From positions 21,329 to 85,328 of the forward strand of contig DAPW01000029.1 in the NCBI GenBank assembly GCA_002502245.1: a stretch of 64,000 nucleotides of DNA. The letters are read 5' to 3'. The first letter of the stretch is position 1. Each line of letters begins with the position of its first letter. The notes below the pieces were generated by a model. The model made no database searches and had not been told where the DNA came from. It saw nothing but the letters and a program-made list of their open reading frames with translations. Origin of the DNA: Methanoregula sp. UBA154. Lineage in GTDB: Archaea > Halobacteriota > Methanomicrobia > Methanomicrobiales > Methanospirillaceae. Positions 38,177 to 47,109 of this stretch are shown here, piece by piece. The translations under genes and the position numbers were made by a program.

Positions 38177-39337
38177 GTGCCACTGAAGGCAATTGTTGAC
38201 GGGGAGACCATCATCGGCCCGGACCTTTCCGGTGAGGAATGGGCAGACCTCAGCATGCGGCATAAAAAAGGGCTCCCCATAACAATGGCCTGTTGCGGAG
38301 CGCCGGGACATTTACGGGTATCAAAAAAAGGGACCCGGCACTTCTATCACGCGTCTGATACCGGATGCAATTCTGAGGAGGAGTCAGCGGAGCACCTGGC
38401 GCTCAAAGAGCAGATATACCGGATCTGTACATCCGAAGGATGGGAGACCTCCGTCGAATTCCCGGCACCGGACCGGACCTGGATCTCGGATGTCTGTGCA
38501 GTCCGGGATGGCAGGAAGATTGTGTTTGAGGTCCAGATAAGTGCCATCTCTCCGGCTGAACTGGAAGACCGGGAGGGGAAATACCGAAACGAAGGCATTG
38601 AATCGTACTGGTTACTGGATAATTTCCTGGGGAGATCAAGGGATTTTGCAGCCTGGTATGATGCGCACCTGCACGACGAAGACGGCCGTCCCGGGGAACC
38701 AATCCCCTACATAGATCCTTCGCTCTTCGATACCGGTCCTGAAAACCATATTTTTATCGTAAAGGGCATACGGAGCGTCGGACTGCGTGCAAAAAAACAG
38801 ACGCTGTATACCACCAATAACCCGGAAATTTCCCTGACCGACTGGGTCAGGGAGGTCCTGAAGGGAAACTACCAGCGCTACCTGGAAGAGACTGCCGCTG
38901 CCGTTCACCGGAAGTGCCAGGTAAAAAAACTGACAGCCCCGGCACTTATCCGGTTCAGAGAATTTTACCAGACGATCATCCGCGATGAAACCTACCGGAA
39001 AAAGGTTGATTCCAGGTACCGGATCTTCAAAACTGACAAGACCTTCCGGGAAGAGCGGGCACTGCAAAAAAAGTTTGATGAACTGTTTTCCGAAACAGAC
39101 TGGCTTGAGAAAGAATATCGTTCCTGTATAACTGAAGGGTATGGATTGTTCACGTGGAAAAAAAACCCGGGACAGAAAATACCCCGGCCCTTCTTCCGGT
39201 TCGAACCGGCAGTGAACATCAGGAGATTACAGGAATGCGTGCAGAAGTTCAGCCAGTGGGAAGCGTCTTTTTACCATGCGTTCAGCAACCTGGAGCGGGA
39301 ATTTCCCGCTCGTAAACAAAGATTGCCATGCCCCTGA
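38177..39337 (+). CDS. CoiA-like competence/nuclease family protein
   Basis: 386 residues from a GTG. The N-terminal part carries CCGAPGHLRVSKKGTRHFYH with Cys/His residues. The nuclease core ISDVCAVRDGRKIVFEVQIS (D105, E118, Q120) is the PD-(D/E)XK-type motif of CoiA, followed by IESYWLLDNF. CoiA in bacteria promotes recombination of taken-up DNA; here a DNA-processing role is inferred. The last codons and the TGA (about 39310-39337) come from a family-1 MITE module C, so the natural C-terminus may have been replaced. Confidence 0.8.
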   Translation: MPLKAIVDGETIIGPDLSGEEWADLSMRHKKGLPITMACCGAPGHLRVSKKGTRHFYHASDTGCNSEEESAEHLALKEQIYRICTSEGWETSVEFPAPDRTWISDVCAVRDGRKIVFEVQISAISPAELEDREGKYRNEGIESYWLLDNFLGRSRDFAAWYDAHLHDEDGRPGEPIPYIDPSLFDTGPENHIFIVKGIRSVGLRAKKQTLYTTNNPEISLTDWVREVLKGNYQRYLEETAAAVHRKCQVKKLTAPALIRFREFYQTIIRDETYRKKVDSRYRIFKTDKTFREERALQKKFDELFSETDWLEKEYRSCITEGYGLFTWKKNPGQKIPRPFFRFEPAVNIRRLQECVQKFSQWEASFYHAFSNLEREFPARKQRLPCP

Positions 39338-39715
39338 CGGGGGCTCAATCGCGCATGCGATGCCCTGGAATTACCTGGACTGCCCTTATTCAAAATTGAC
39401 CAGCTCAGACCGCGTTATAGCAAACCGGGGATGCCACAGCCGCGGGAGCGGGTCCCTCCAAAAGCGTCGGAATCGTGCGAACGATCTCCTCAGGAAATCG
39501 AATTCTTTGGGACAGAATACGGGGCATTGAGACTCCCGTACCCCGATTATGATATGTGCCGCCTCCCCCGACGGGGCGCCCCGCGGCGGGTCACAGACAG
39601 ATATTTCTAAGAAAACCGGACTGCCCCGCCGTGCCCCGGAGGGGCCCTGAAGCGGGGAGCCCTCATATCTGCAATTTTCATCGTTGTGGTATGAACTCCA
39701 CGGGTTCATACCCGG
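39310..39715. repeat. Family-1 MITE copy fused to the CoiA-like 3' end
   Basis: Module C (39325-39485), inverted B (39500-39590) and inverted A (39620-39712) are present in the order seen at 36600-36980. The right end CCCGGTCCTCAAGAAA is degenerate and the left terminus is missing, so no target repeat can be scored. Sequence 39716-39959 shows no further gene. Confidence 0.65.
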
Positions 39716-39959
39716 TCCTCAAGAAAAAAACAGGTACCTGTTTTGGCGGTTACGGTATATTGACTGCCGGAACTATTCTGCCCGCCATAGTTTTTTCCCG
39801 GAAACGCATCCAGAAAACCCGCCTGTCTGCTCCCCCTGGCAAAAAAAAGTATGCGTTTTCCTCTCCTCCTGATCCGTGCCTTCCGGAGTTATTCCTGAGG
39901 ACCAGTGAAGGCGGAACATACCGGAAAAAACGTGCTTTAAAAAATGCACAAAAAGCATC

Positions 39960-40814
39960 TCACTCTGTGTACGAGCGGATGATGATGACCGGCCGGGTCG
40001 AGTTCATGATCACATCATGCACCATGCTGCCGAAAAAGAAGTCATGCAGGCAGCCCTGTGCTTCAGATCGCATCCAGATAAGGGATACGTCCTCCTCATC
40101 TGCAACCCGTGGAATCGCAATCTCGGGTTTCCCCGTCACAACGATAGTCCTGGCATTGACCCCCTGTGATGCGAGCGTGCCGCAGGCTTCCTGGATCCGG
40201 AGTTCTGCACTTTTCAGTGCAGGATACTTGATTCCTTCGCTGTTTTCAAGAACATGCAGGAGTATGATCTCTCCGGCACCCTTTATGGTACCGGCCATAG
40301 TGATTATTCTGAGGGAGTCCTCCGAGAAATTTGTCGGGCAGAGAATACGGGAGAAGATCATCGGGCAGTACTTCTCATAGGTCTTCCCGGTCAGGGCGTC
40401 GACGAGTTTATCGGGCATGATCATGACATTCATCTTACTGATACGACAGAGAACCGTGGAGGGTACGTGACCGAGGAGCAGACCGGTCACGATGCCCTTC
40501 ATGTCGGCGTGAATAAGAATCAGATCGACCTGGTGTTCTTCTGCTTTTTCAAGAATTGCGCCGGTGATATCCGTTGCGGTCATCTCTTCAAACGTTACCC
40601 GGATTTCCGGGTTGAGTGCGGTAATATAGGCCTTGGCCTTCCGGAGATAGTTTTCAGCAGCCTGGACCGCAAGGCTTTCAGCCATCGGCACCGGGTGTGT
40701 CCTGATCACGTGAAAAAGGAGTATCTCCTCGATTCCGGGTATACTGGCACTACAGCTGAGTTCAGTGGTGGCCTCTTCTGAAAAATCGGTCGGGAACAGA
40801 ATTTTCTTAAACAT
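39960..40814 (-). CDS. Tandem universal stress protein
   Basis: 284 residues with two UspA-type domains (about 1-140 and 150-284). The first starts MFKKILFPTDFSEEATTE and the second FSRILCPTNFSEDSLRI. A nucleotide loop is suggested by HADMKGIVTGLLLGHVPSTVL and by the weaker FFFGSMVHDVIMNSTRPVIII. Usp proteins bind ATP/AMP and act in stress adaptation by means that are not fixed. GGTGAGGC precedes the ATG. Confidence 0.92.
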   Translation of the reverse strand: MFKKILFPTDFSEEATTELSCSASIPGIEEILLFHVIRTHPVPMAESLAVQAAENYLRKAKAYITALNPEIRVTFEEMTATDITGAILEKAEEHQVDLILIHADMKGIVTGLLLGHVPSTVLCRISKMNVMIMPDKLVDALTGKTYEKYCPMIFSRILCPTNFSEDSLRIITMAGTIKGAGEIILLHVLENSEGIKYPALKSAELRIQEACGTLASQGVNARTIVVTGKPEIAIPRVADEEDVSLIWMRSEAQGCLHDFFFGSMVHDVIMNSTRPVIIIRSYTE

Positions 40815-41118
40815 TGCCTCACCCCGTACGGTATTCCTGAGATCGTGGCGGATTTTCGTGAAAGGGAAATGATGTTCTTAAGTCAATTCATACTGCGCTC
40901 ATGATATAAGGGTTTGGGGGCATCCTCCTTGTTCTGAACCGCGGTCTGAGGCCTTTTTCATACCGGGAGAACATTCCCCAGTCCTGCTTCAGTACGGCAG
41001 GACCGGTCCCTGGCGTGATATGCACATGACCAGTGCAGGCCGGACCTTCCTCATCCCGGGAAGAAACCCGGGGGACCGTTTCCCGGCAGTGTAGAGATCA
41101 CGGCAGCAGGGGGGCCGG
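40815..41118. other. Intergenic, no supported gene
   Basis: It holds the upstream region of the stress protein; GACTTAAGAAC near 40873-40883 on the minus strand is a possible TATA-like element. Nothing else is recognised. Confidence 0.3.
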
Positions 41119-41649
41119 TCATGCCGGTCCCCGCGCCGTCACCCGGCCGGAGAGGAGAACGAGGAGGTGCACGATGACCGCATTCAGGACTGCCGTACCG
41201 ATGATGATGGGAAGGTATGCCACGAGAAAAGCGCCGAAATCCCCGAACCGGGACAGGATGGTCCCGAAAAGGAAGACCGTGACGACTGCAACAAAGACAA
41301 GGCCGCTCACGAGCGTGGCGGAAAATGTTGTGACCAGCGGGGCCGCTTTACCGTCCCGCAAGAGTTCATAAAAATAATAGCATCCGTACGCGCCTGCAGG
41401 CCCGCTGATCAGGTTTGCCCAGGGCAGGATGGAACCGGGGATCAACATGGACAGGAAACCTCCGGCAATACCGATACCCACTGCCTCGTGGATCTTCGGC
41501 CGGGTGAGGATGATCCCGAGACAGTAGAACGCGGTGATCACGTCCGGGATGAGCAGCAGTCCGAGCGGGGAAATGATGTATTGCACGAGCATGCCTGCCG
41601 CAAGCAGGCCTGCAATGAGTGCACCATCCCTTGAATTCACCGGTTTCAC
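41119..41649 (-). CDS. ECF-type substrate-binding membrane protein (tryptophan transporter-like)
   Basis: 176 residues, five or six hydrophobic helices. LIAGLLAAGMLVQYIISPLGLLLIPD and GGFLSMLIPGSILPWANLISGP fit the TrpP-like/ECF S-component pattern. It could import tryptophan or a similar aromatic compound with a shared ECF ATPase encoded elsewhere. GTG at 41649 has GGAGC close ahead. It lies 12 bp behind the FMN-binding protein gene on the same strand, a likely two-gene operon. Confidence 0.65.
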   Translation of the reverse strand: MKPVNSRDGALIAGLLAAGMLVQYIISPLGLLLIPDVITAFYCLGIILTRPKIHEAVGIGIAGGFLSMLIPGSILPWANLISGPAGAYGCYYFYELLRDGKAAPLVTTFSATLVSGLVFVAVVTVFLFGTILSRFGDFGAFLVAYLPIIIGTAVLNAVIVHLLVLLSGRVTARGPA

Positions 41650-41661
41650 GCTCCAGGAGGA

Positions 41662-42060
41662 TCAGAGGATCTTCTTCCCGGGTTCCGCTCCGGGGAGGAC
41701 GGTGTACACATCGGTGATCTTCATGGCCACAGCGCCTTTCGGCTTCAGGTTGGGCCGGAGTTCCTTCATCCATGCAACATCCTGCCGCCAGATCCCGTCA
41801 TCGGTGTGAATCGTTACCTCACCCTTGATCTGGAAACCACCCTTCTCCCCCCACCAGGAAAGGGCGGCCTTCGGGTTCTTTTTCATGTTCGCGAACGTCT
41901 TGTTGAAGAACTGGTCCGAGATGAGCAGCGTTGCATCATCCATGACTTTGAACGCCGCGATCGGGACAACGTTGGGCGTCCGGTCCATAGCGGATGTTGC
42001 GAAAAATGCCACCTTTGTGGCAGCCAGCGAATCCTTGATCTCATCGGTAAGTTTCACCAT
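41662..42060 (-). CDS. Pyridoxamine 5'-phosphate oxidase-like FMN-binding protein
   Basis: 132 residues. It shares the plan of the 11588-11992 product: MVKLTDEIKDSLAATKVAFFATSAMDRTPNVVPI, FFNKTFANMKKNPKAALSWW, FQIKGEVTIHTDDG and the ending PGAEPGKKI. Likely a flavin- or deazaflavin-binding dimer of unknown substrate. GGGGAATTCCG precedes the ATG. It is first in a probable operon with the ECF-like membrane protein. Confidence 0.85.
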   Translation of the reverse strand: MVKLTDEIKDSLAATKVAFFATSAMDRTPNVVPIAAFKVMDDATLLISDQFFNKTFANMKKNPKAALSWWGEKGGFQIKGEVTIHTDDGIWRQDVAWMKELRPNLKPKGAVAMKITDVYTVLPGAEPGKKIL

Positions 42061-42214
42061 CGGAATTCCCCGTATGCAGTATCAACGCGGGATCTTCTTA
42101 TTGGTTTGCCACTTCAGTGCATCCGTCCTTCGGGATGGTACCGGCTCTCGTGGAAGGAGCGCCAACCAGTACCAGATCCTGGAAGCGATCACCTCCCGAT
42201 GATGGAAAACGCCG

Positions 42215-42365
42215 ACGCCCCCGGGGCTTCGCCCGTCCCAATTGTACCCCGGGTTGCGAAGAGTACCGCAGGAGCTGAACCGTGATTCCGGGTAATACAG
42301 AGGAATCTCTCTGCGCTCTCGAGCCCCCGATGGGGGCAGGGCTGGCGCAAGGGGGCCCTCCTGTT
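42215..42365. repeat. Inverted module C remnant
   Basis: GGGGCTTCGCCCG (42220-42232) and CCCCGATGGGGGCAGGGCTGGCGCAAGGGGG (42328-42358) are the two diagnostic ends of module C, here in inverted orientation and without A or B. No terminal repeats are found. It occupies the gap upstream of the PAS phosphatase and ends about 30 bp before its TATA box. Confidence 0.55.
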
Positions 42366-42393
42366 CGCGCTGGAAGTCAGGGGCTACGCTGAT

Positions 42394-42400
42394 ACTATAC
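42394..42400 (+). promoter_or_regulatory. TATA box for a leaderless triple-PAS phosphatase transcript
   Basis: ACTATAC is centred about 25 bp before the ATG at 42422, and no Shine-Dalgarno-like sequence lies between, so transcription probably begins at or next to the start codon. Confidence 0.5.
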
Positions 42401-42421
42401 CCTTTTCGAATACGAATCTTC

Positions 42422-44476
42422 ATGACGGATGGAAATACATTCCCTGATATGTGGAGGCACGGAGCATCCGGGAACCGGAATATCCCGGACGCCATCATTG
42501 ATTTTTTACCGGATGCCACGCTCGTCATCGACCGGGATGGCCGGCTCATCGCGTGGAATAATGCGATGGAGCAGCTCACCGGGGTACCGGCAGCATCCCT
42601 GCTTGGGAAAGGCGATTACGAGTATGCGATCCCGTTTTACGGGAAGCGCCGGCCGATCCTGGCAAACCTGGTCTTCCTGCCGGAAGCTGAACTGCAGGAA
42701 AAATATGATACCATTGAACGGACCGGCGACACGCTCGTTGTCGACATCTTTATTCCGGATTTCCGGCAGCGCGGGGTCTATCTCTGGGCAAAGGCGAGCC
42801 CCCTGTATGATCCGCAGGGGAACGTGATCGGCGCAATCGAGACCGTCCGGGACATCACCGACCGCAAACAGGCAGAACAGGAGATGGCAAAGACGAGCCG
42901 GGAGCTCGAGGAGATCATCGACTTCCTCCCCGATGCCACGCTCGTCATCGACCGGGAAGGCCGGGTCATTGCATGGAACAATGCGATGGAGGAACTGACC
43001 GGGGTACCGGCAGCGTCCATGCTTGGGAAAGGAGACTACGAATATGCCATCCCTTTTTACGGGAAGCGCCGGCCAATCCTGGTCAACCTGGTCTCCCTGC
43101 CGGAAGCCGAGCTGCAGGAAAAATATGATACCATTGAACGGATCGGTGATACCCTCGTCGTCGACACCTTCATTCCGGATTTCCGGCCGGGCGGGATCTA
43201 TCTCTGGGCCAAGGCGAGTCCGCTGTATGACCCGGAGGGGAAGGTGAGCGGCGCAATCGAGACCGTCCGGGACATCACCGCCCGCAAACGGGCAGAGCAG
43301 GAGATCATCCGCTCGCAGCGGAGCCTTGCCGATATCATCAGTTTCCTTCCCGATGCAACGCTTGCGATCGACCGCGAAGGCCGGGTCATCACCTGGAACA
43401 AGGCGATGGAGGAACTGACCGGCATTCCCGCGGCATCCATGATCGGGAAAGGCGACTATGAATATGCCCTCCCGTTTTATAATGACCGCCGGCCTATGCT
43501 CGCAAATCTCGTGCTGACGCCGCAGGCTGACGTGGAGAAACTCTACACCAGCGTGAAGCGGGAAGGAGACACGCTGGTCGTGGACACGTTCATTAAAAAC
43601 CTCCGCGGCCGGGGTGGCCGATACTTCTGGGCCAAGGCAAGCCCGCTGTATGACCCGCAGGGGAAGATCACGGGTGCGATCGAGACGATCCGGGACATCA
43701 CCGAGCGCCGTGAGATGGAAGGGAAGCTTGCCCGGTCGGATGCCGAGCTCCAGATCGCCGCGGAGATCCAGAAGAGTTTCCTGCCGGACGTGATACCCCG
43801 GATCGGCGGGTTCGATATCGCTGCCCGGACCGTCATGGCAAAGGAGGTCGGGGGCGATTTCTACGATGTGATCCCCTTCGAGGTCATGACGCTGGAGAAG
43901 GGGCTGCTCGGCCTGCTCGTTGCCGATGTTTCCGGAAAAGGCGTGCCGGCCGCCCTCTTCATGGCATTATCCCGGATCGTTGTCCGCGTGAATGCGCTCT
44001 GGCACCATGATCCGGCAAAAGCGATCTTCGATGCCAACAATATCATCACGGCGGATTCCCAGTCAGGCATGTTTGTCACCCTCTTCTTCGGGACGCTCCG
44101 GGAAGCGGACCGGACCCTGACCTATGTCAATGCCGGCCATAACGCGCCGATCGTGTACCGGGGCCGTGACGGGTCGCTGGAGGAACTCCTGCCCACCGGT
44201 ATCGTCCTCGGCGCTGCCGAAAACCGGGCGTACGGTTCCCGCTCCATACCCATTGACCGGGACGATATCGTGGTCATGTACACCGACGGGGTTACCGAGT
44301 CGATCAATGCACAGGAGGAGATGTTCGGGGAAGAGCGGCTCAGGGATATTATCCGGAACAATGCCCGCCGTACGCCCGGGGAGATCCTTGAGCAGATCCT
44401 GGCCGGCGTCCGTGCATTCACCGGCGATATGCCCCAGTTCGATGACATCACGCTGCTGATAATAAAGGGGACGTGA
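42422..44476 (+). CDS. Triple-PAS PP2C phosphatase (SpoIIE/RsbU-type)
   Basis: 684 residues, soluble. Three PAS domains in a row (about 22-160, 162-300 and 302-440), each opening DFLPDATL(V/A)ID and closing with a C-terminal cap ETVRDIT, are spaced exactly 420 bp apart. They are followed by a short coiled stretch and a PP2C domain with EVGGDFYDVI, LLVADVSGKGVPAALFM and VVMYTDGVTES. Probably an intracellular redox or ligand sensor that dephosphorylates an anti-sigma-antagonist-like partner. It has the same phosphatase module as the membrane protein at 21160-23304. Confidence 0.93.
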   Translation: MTDGNTFPDMWRHGASGNRNIPDAIIDFLPDATLVIDRDGRLIAWNNAMEQLTGVPAASLLGKGDYEYAIPFYGKRRPILANLVFLPEAELQEKYDTIERTGDTLVVDIFIPDFRQRGVYLWAKASPLYDPQGNVIGAIETVRDITDRKQAEQEMAKTSRELEEIIDFLPDATLVIDREGRVIAWNNAMEELTGVPAASMLGKGDYEYAIPFYGKRRPILVNLVSLPEAELQEKYDTIERIGDTLVVDTFIPDFRPGGIYLWAKASPLYDPEGKVSGAIETVRDITARKRAEQEIIRSQRSLADIISFLPDATLAIDREGRVITWNKAMEELTGIPAASMIGKGDYEYALPFYNDRRPMLANLVLTPQADVEKLYTSVKREGDTLVVDTFIKNLRGRGGRYFWAKASPLYDPQGKITGAIETIRDITERREMEGKLARSDAELQIAAEIQKSFLPDVIPRIGGFDIAARTVMAKEVGGDFYDVIPFEVMTLEKGLLGLLVADVSGKGVPAALFMALSRIVVRVNALWHHDPAKAIFDANNIITADSQSGMFVTLFFGTLREADRTLTYVNAGHNAPIVYRGRDGSLEELLPTGIVLGAAENRAYGSRSIPIDRDDIVVMYTDGVTESINAQEEMFGEERLRDIIRNNARRTPGEILEQILAGVRAFTGDMPQFDDITLLIIKGT

Positions 44477-44634
44477 CCGGTGCTGTCCGTCCGGAACATC
44501 GTGATACGTGACCGGTAAACCGGGGATCCGGGTGGCTGTCCGGCTATTCTCCTGACCCGGGAAAACGAACAGTATCAGCAAAATACCAAGGGCAGTCGAG
44601 GACTCCAAGGCGGCCCCGTTTTTTTGAAAATACC

Positions 44635-45150
44635 TGCATTGTGGAAACGGGTCTGAACCGGTGGAATTCACACCGGAACAGTGAAAATCAAAAAAAGAGA
44701 TCATAATTTTCATGAGGGCTCCCCGCCTCAGGGCCCCTCGCGGGGCACAACGGGGCAGTTTGTGTGTTTTTCAGAAAGGGTAATGTGCCATTTCAGCACC
44801 AGATTTTCAATCAACTATGCACGGGACCATGACCTTCAGACACTCCCGAGGGCTTTTACAATGCCTTCGCCCCCGCCGTTGAGGCGACCCCCACATTGTG
44901 ATAGAACGGTATTACCTTTTTTTAGACCGATGAAAAATTTTAATGAAAATCAAGTACTTTTTCCATCTCCATTTTAGTTCATTTTTAAAAAAATATTTTC
45001 ACATCGGACAGCAAAACTTTTTCTTGGGATTTTATAAGCATTTTAACATTTGAAAATATCCGTCATTGACCCGCCGCGGGGGCGTCCCTTTTTGGGGCGG
45101 CGGCAACTTCATAATCGGGGGGATGGGGGCATCAGCCCCCGCAGGTCGCC
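44635..45150. repeat. Family-1 MITE copy interrupted by a family-2 element
   Basis: It starts TGCATTGTGGAAACGGG (44635) and carries module A (44715-44762), then a nested family-2 element (44778-45047), then module B (45065-45145). A right terminus was not identified; sequence 45150-45350 shows no clear gene or module. Confidence 0.65.
44778..45047. mobile_element. Nested family-2 MITE, diverged
   Basis: The left GGGTAATGTGC and right GCATTTTAAC arms match the family-2 termini, and the interior (TTCAGACACTCC, CGACCCCCACATTGTGA and the AT-rich right arm ending TTTTATAAGCA) matches 17260-17545. Flanks TTCAGAAA and ATTTGAAA agree at only 5 of 8, consistent with an older insertion. Removing it rejoins the A and B modules as in intact copies. 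Confidence 0.65.
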
Positions 45151-45356
45151 CACCCGTGCCCGCTCATCTGCGATGCTCCGATCTCTCTGATTTTTTTTAA
45201 AACGGAGAATACAGAAGACTGTAATTTTGAGATGTTAAATTTTATTGAATGCCGGTGATGGCATACCGGCTCTCACGCCCTCGGAAAAATGAACAGGGAT
45301 CTGGTAATAAGTGTGAGTACGAGAAACGTTAGGGAACGAAAAAGCCTGAGGTGGGT

Positions 45357-46712
45357 ATGGAAAACGAGTTAAGGTCCGGAGAGATTCTCCGGAAAACCCG
45401 GGCGCTGATGCCCGGTGTCCTGGAAGACCTCAAAAGTCTTATCCGGTATCCGTCTGTCGCCTTTCCCGGTTATCCCGCAGAACCGGTCAATGCGATGGCC
45501 GGGGCAACGGCTGCGGTGCTGGAACGCTACGGCCTCGCGGACGTCCGTCTGGTGGATATCCCCGGCGGGTACCCTGCGGTGTTCGGGGAGATCCCGGCTC
45601 CTCCCGGTGCACCGACCGTCATGATGTATGCCCACTACGATGTCCAGCCGGCTCGGAAAGAGGACGGCTGGGATGATGATCCCTGGACGCCGGTGGAGAA
45701 GAACGGCCGTCTCTACGGGCGCGGCGCCGCCGACAACAAATCAGGGATCCTGATCATTGCTGCTTCCCTGAAGGTTTTTGACGGAAAACCCCCCGTTGGG
45801 GTGAAAGTCCTGATCGAGGGGGAGGAGGAGACCGCCGGCCACCTCGAAGAGTACGTTGCGGAACACCCGGCATTCTTCCGGTGCAATGTGTTCGTAGTGG
45901 CGGATAACGGGAATCTCTCGGTCGGGGACCCGGCGCTTACCACGACTCTGCGGGGCGAGGTCTCCTGCACCATCGATGTCCGCACCCTCGATCATGCGGT
46001 GCACTCGGGAACATTCGGGGGAGCGGCACCCGATGCCCTGGTCTCCCTTATCCATATCCTGGCAACACTCCATGATGAGCAGGGAACCGTGGCGGTGCAG
46101 GGTCTCCGCTCATCCGCGTCCGTGAACACAGACTATCCGGAGGAGACCTTCCGTGAGATTGCCGGGGTGCTCGCGGGCGTGGATCTCATCGGCACCGGAT
46201 CCATCGGTTCGCGCCTGTGGTCAAAACCTTCCGTGACCGTGATTGGCATCGATGCCCCCTCCATCGCCGCTTCTGCAAACATCCTGATTCCCCGGGCTTC
46301 GGCAAAGATCAGCATGCGGATTGCTCCCGATGCCGATCCCCGTCATGAGCTCCAGCTCCTGATGGATCACCTGCGGGCGGTGGCGCCCTGGAACGTCCGG
46401 GTTGCTGTCCGGGCCGTGAGTGAACAACCGGGATTCGTCTGCCCGACCGGTGGCCCGGGGTTTGCGGCGGCCCGCGAGTCGCTCGAGGCTGCGTTTGGCA
46501 AACCTGCTACGGAGAAGGGAGCCGGAGGGTCGATTCCCTTAATGCGGGTGCTCCACGATGCCGTGCCGGCGGCGGAGTTCATCCTGTGGGGTGCCGCGGA
46601 CGACGCACAATCATATATCCACGGGACCAACGAGAGTGTCGATATCCGCGAACTGGAGCGGTTTATCGTAGCGCAGAGCCTGTTTTTGCAGCTGGTGAGT
46701 ACAAGGAGATAA
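45357..46712 (+). CDS. M20 family metallopeptidase (dipeptidase-like)
   Basis: 451 residues. YAHYDVQP holds the first metal-binding His and catalytic Asp, GRGAADNKSG the bridging Asp, and EGEEETAG the catalytic Glu pair. The central dimerisation domain includes DHAVHSGTFGGAAPD, and HGTNESVD near the end gives the last His. This layout matches M20 dipeptidases/CNDP-like enzymes that hydrolyse small peptides with two zinc ions. The ATG at 45357 follows GAGGTGGGT. Confidence 0.93.
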   Translation: MENELRSGEILRKTRALMPGVLEDLKSLIRYPSVAFPGYPAEPVNAMAGATAAVLERYGLADVRLVDIPGGYPAVFGEIPAPPGAPTVMMYAHYDVQPARKEDGWDDDPWTPVEKNGRLYGRGAADNKSGILIIAASLKVFDGKPPVGVKVLIEGEEETAGHLEEYVAEHPAFFRCNVFVVADNGNLSVGDPALTTTLRGEVSCTIDVRTLDHAVHSGTFGGAAPDALVSLIHILATLHDEQGTVAVQGLRSSASVNTDYPEETFREIAGVLAGVDLIGTGSIGSRLWSKPSVTVIGIDAPSIAASANILIPRASAKISMRIAPDADPRHELQLLMDHLRAVAPWNVRVAVRAVSEQPGFVCPTGGPGFAAARESLEAAFGKPATEKGAGGSIPLMRVLHDAVPAAEFILWGAADDAQSYIHGTNESVDIRELERFIVAQSLFLQLVSTRR

Positions 46713-46790
46713 GATTGTTCGTTGGAAAAAACCAGGAACACGTATCGAGAGAATCATCTGTGATCTTACCGGTAATCCCCGGCCGGGAGA

Positions 46791-47021
46791 TTATTTTGAT
46801 CTGACAGGAAATCCTTTCTTTTTCCCGGGTCCGCCACCGGCCCCGCTGCGGGAACCGGTTCTTTCTTCCGGGATCGCCTTTGCCACCAGCTTGTCCAGGC
46901 GGAGAGGGCAGGAACCAACCCGGGATAATTCTCTCTGTACCATGAGACACTGTGCGAAAGACCCCCCTTCAGAATGGATGTATTGATCGCAGTGATTTCC
47001 TTCACAGAACTCCTCGAGCAT
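46791..47021 (-). CDS. Possible small Cys-containing protein, leaderless
   Basis: 76 residues starting MLEEFCEGNHCDQYIH, with cysteines in C-x4-C ... AQC ... VGSC spacing, then a basic Gly/Lys-rich tail. A TATA box TTTATACC on the minus strand (47045-47052) is about 27 bp before the ATG, fitting a leaderless transcript. No homologue is recognised. The composition and promoter fit argue for a real gene, but it could be chance. Confidence 0.45.
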   Translation of the reverse strand: MLEEFCEGNHCDQYIHSEGGSFAQCLMVQRELSRVGSCPLRLDKLVAKAIPEERTGSRSGAGGGPGKKKGFPVRSK

Positions 47022-47044
47022 GTACCGAAATGAGACACGTGAGG

Positions 47045-47052
47045 GTATAAAC
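47045..47052 (-). promoter_or_regulatory. TATA box for the small Cys protein
   Basis: TTTATACC on the minus strand is spaced so that transcription would start at about 47021-47024, at the ATG. The MITE at 47118 inserted about 65 bp further upstream. Confidence 0.4.
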
Positions 47053-47109
47053 AAATGCCTGTGATAATTCCCGCCAGGGATTCTCCGGTTGCGATCCAAC
47101 GGAATTACG

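Noticed and set aside
37937..38311. N-terminal extension of the histidine phosphatase with a CCTSCKYHRKNC cluster
   Set aside because: It would overlap the divergent CoiA-like gene, and a good ribosome binding site supports the start at 37924; kept only as a remark.
39556..40380. 274-codon plus-strand frame
   Set aside because: It starts inside MITE sequence and then overlaps the universal stress protein gene on the opposite strand.
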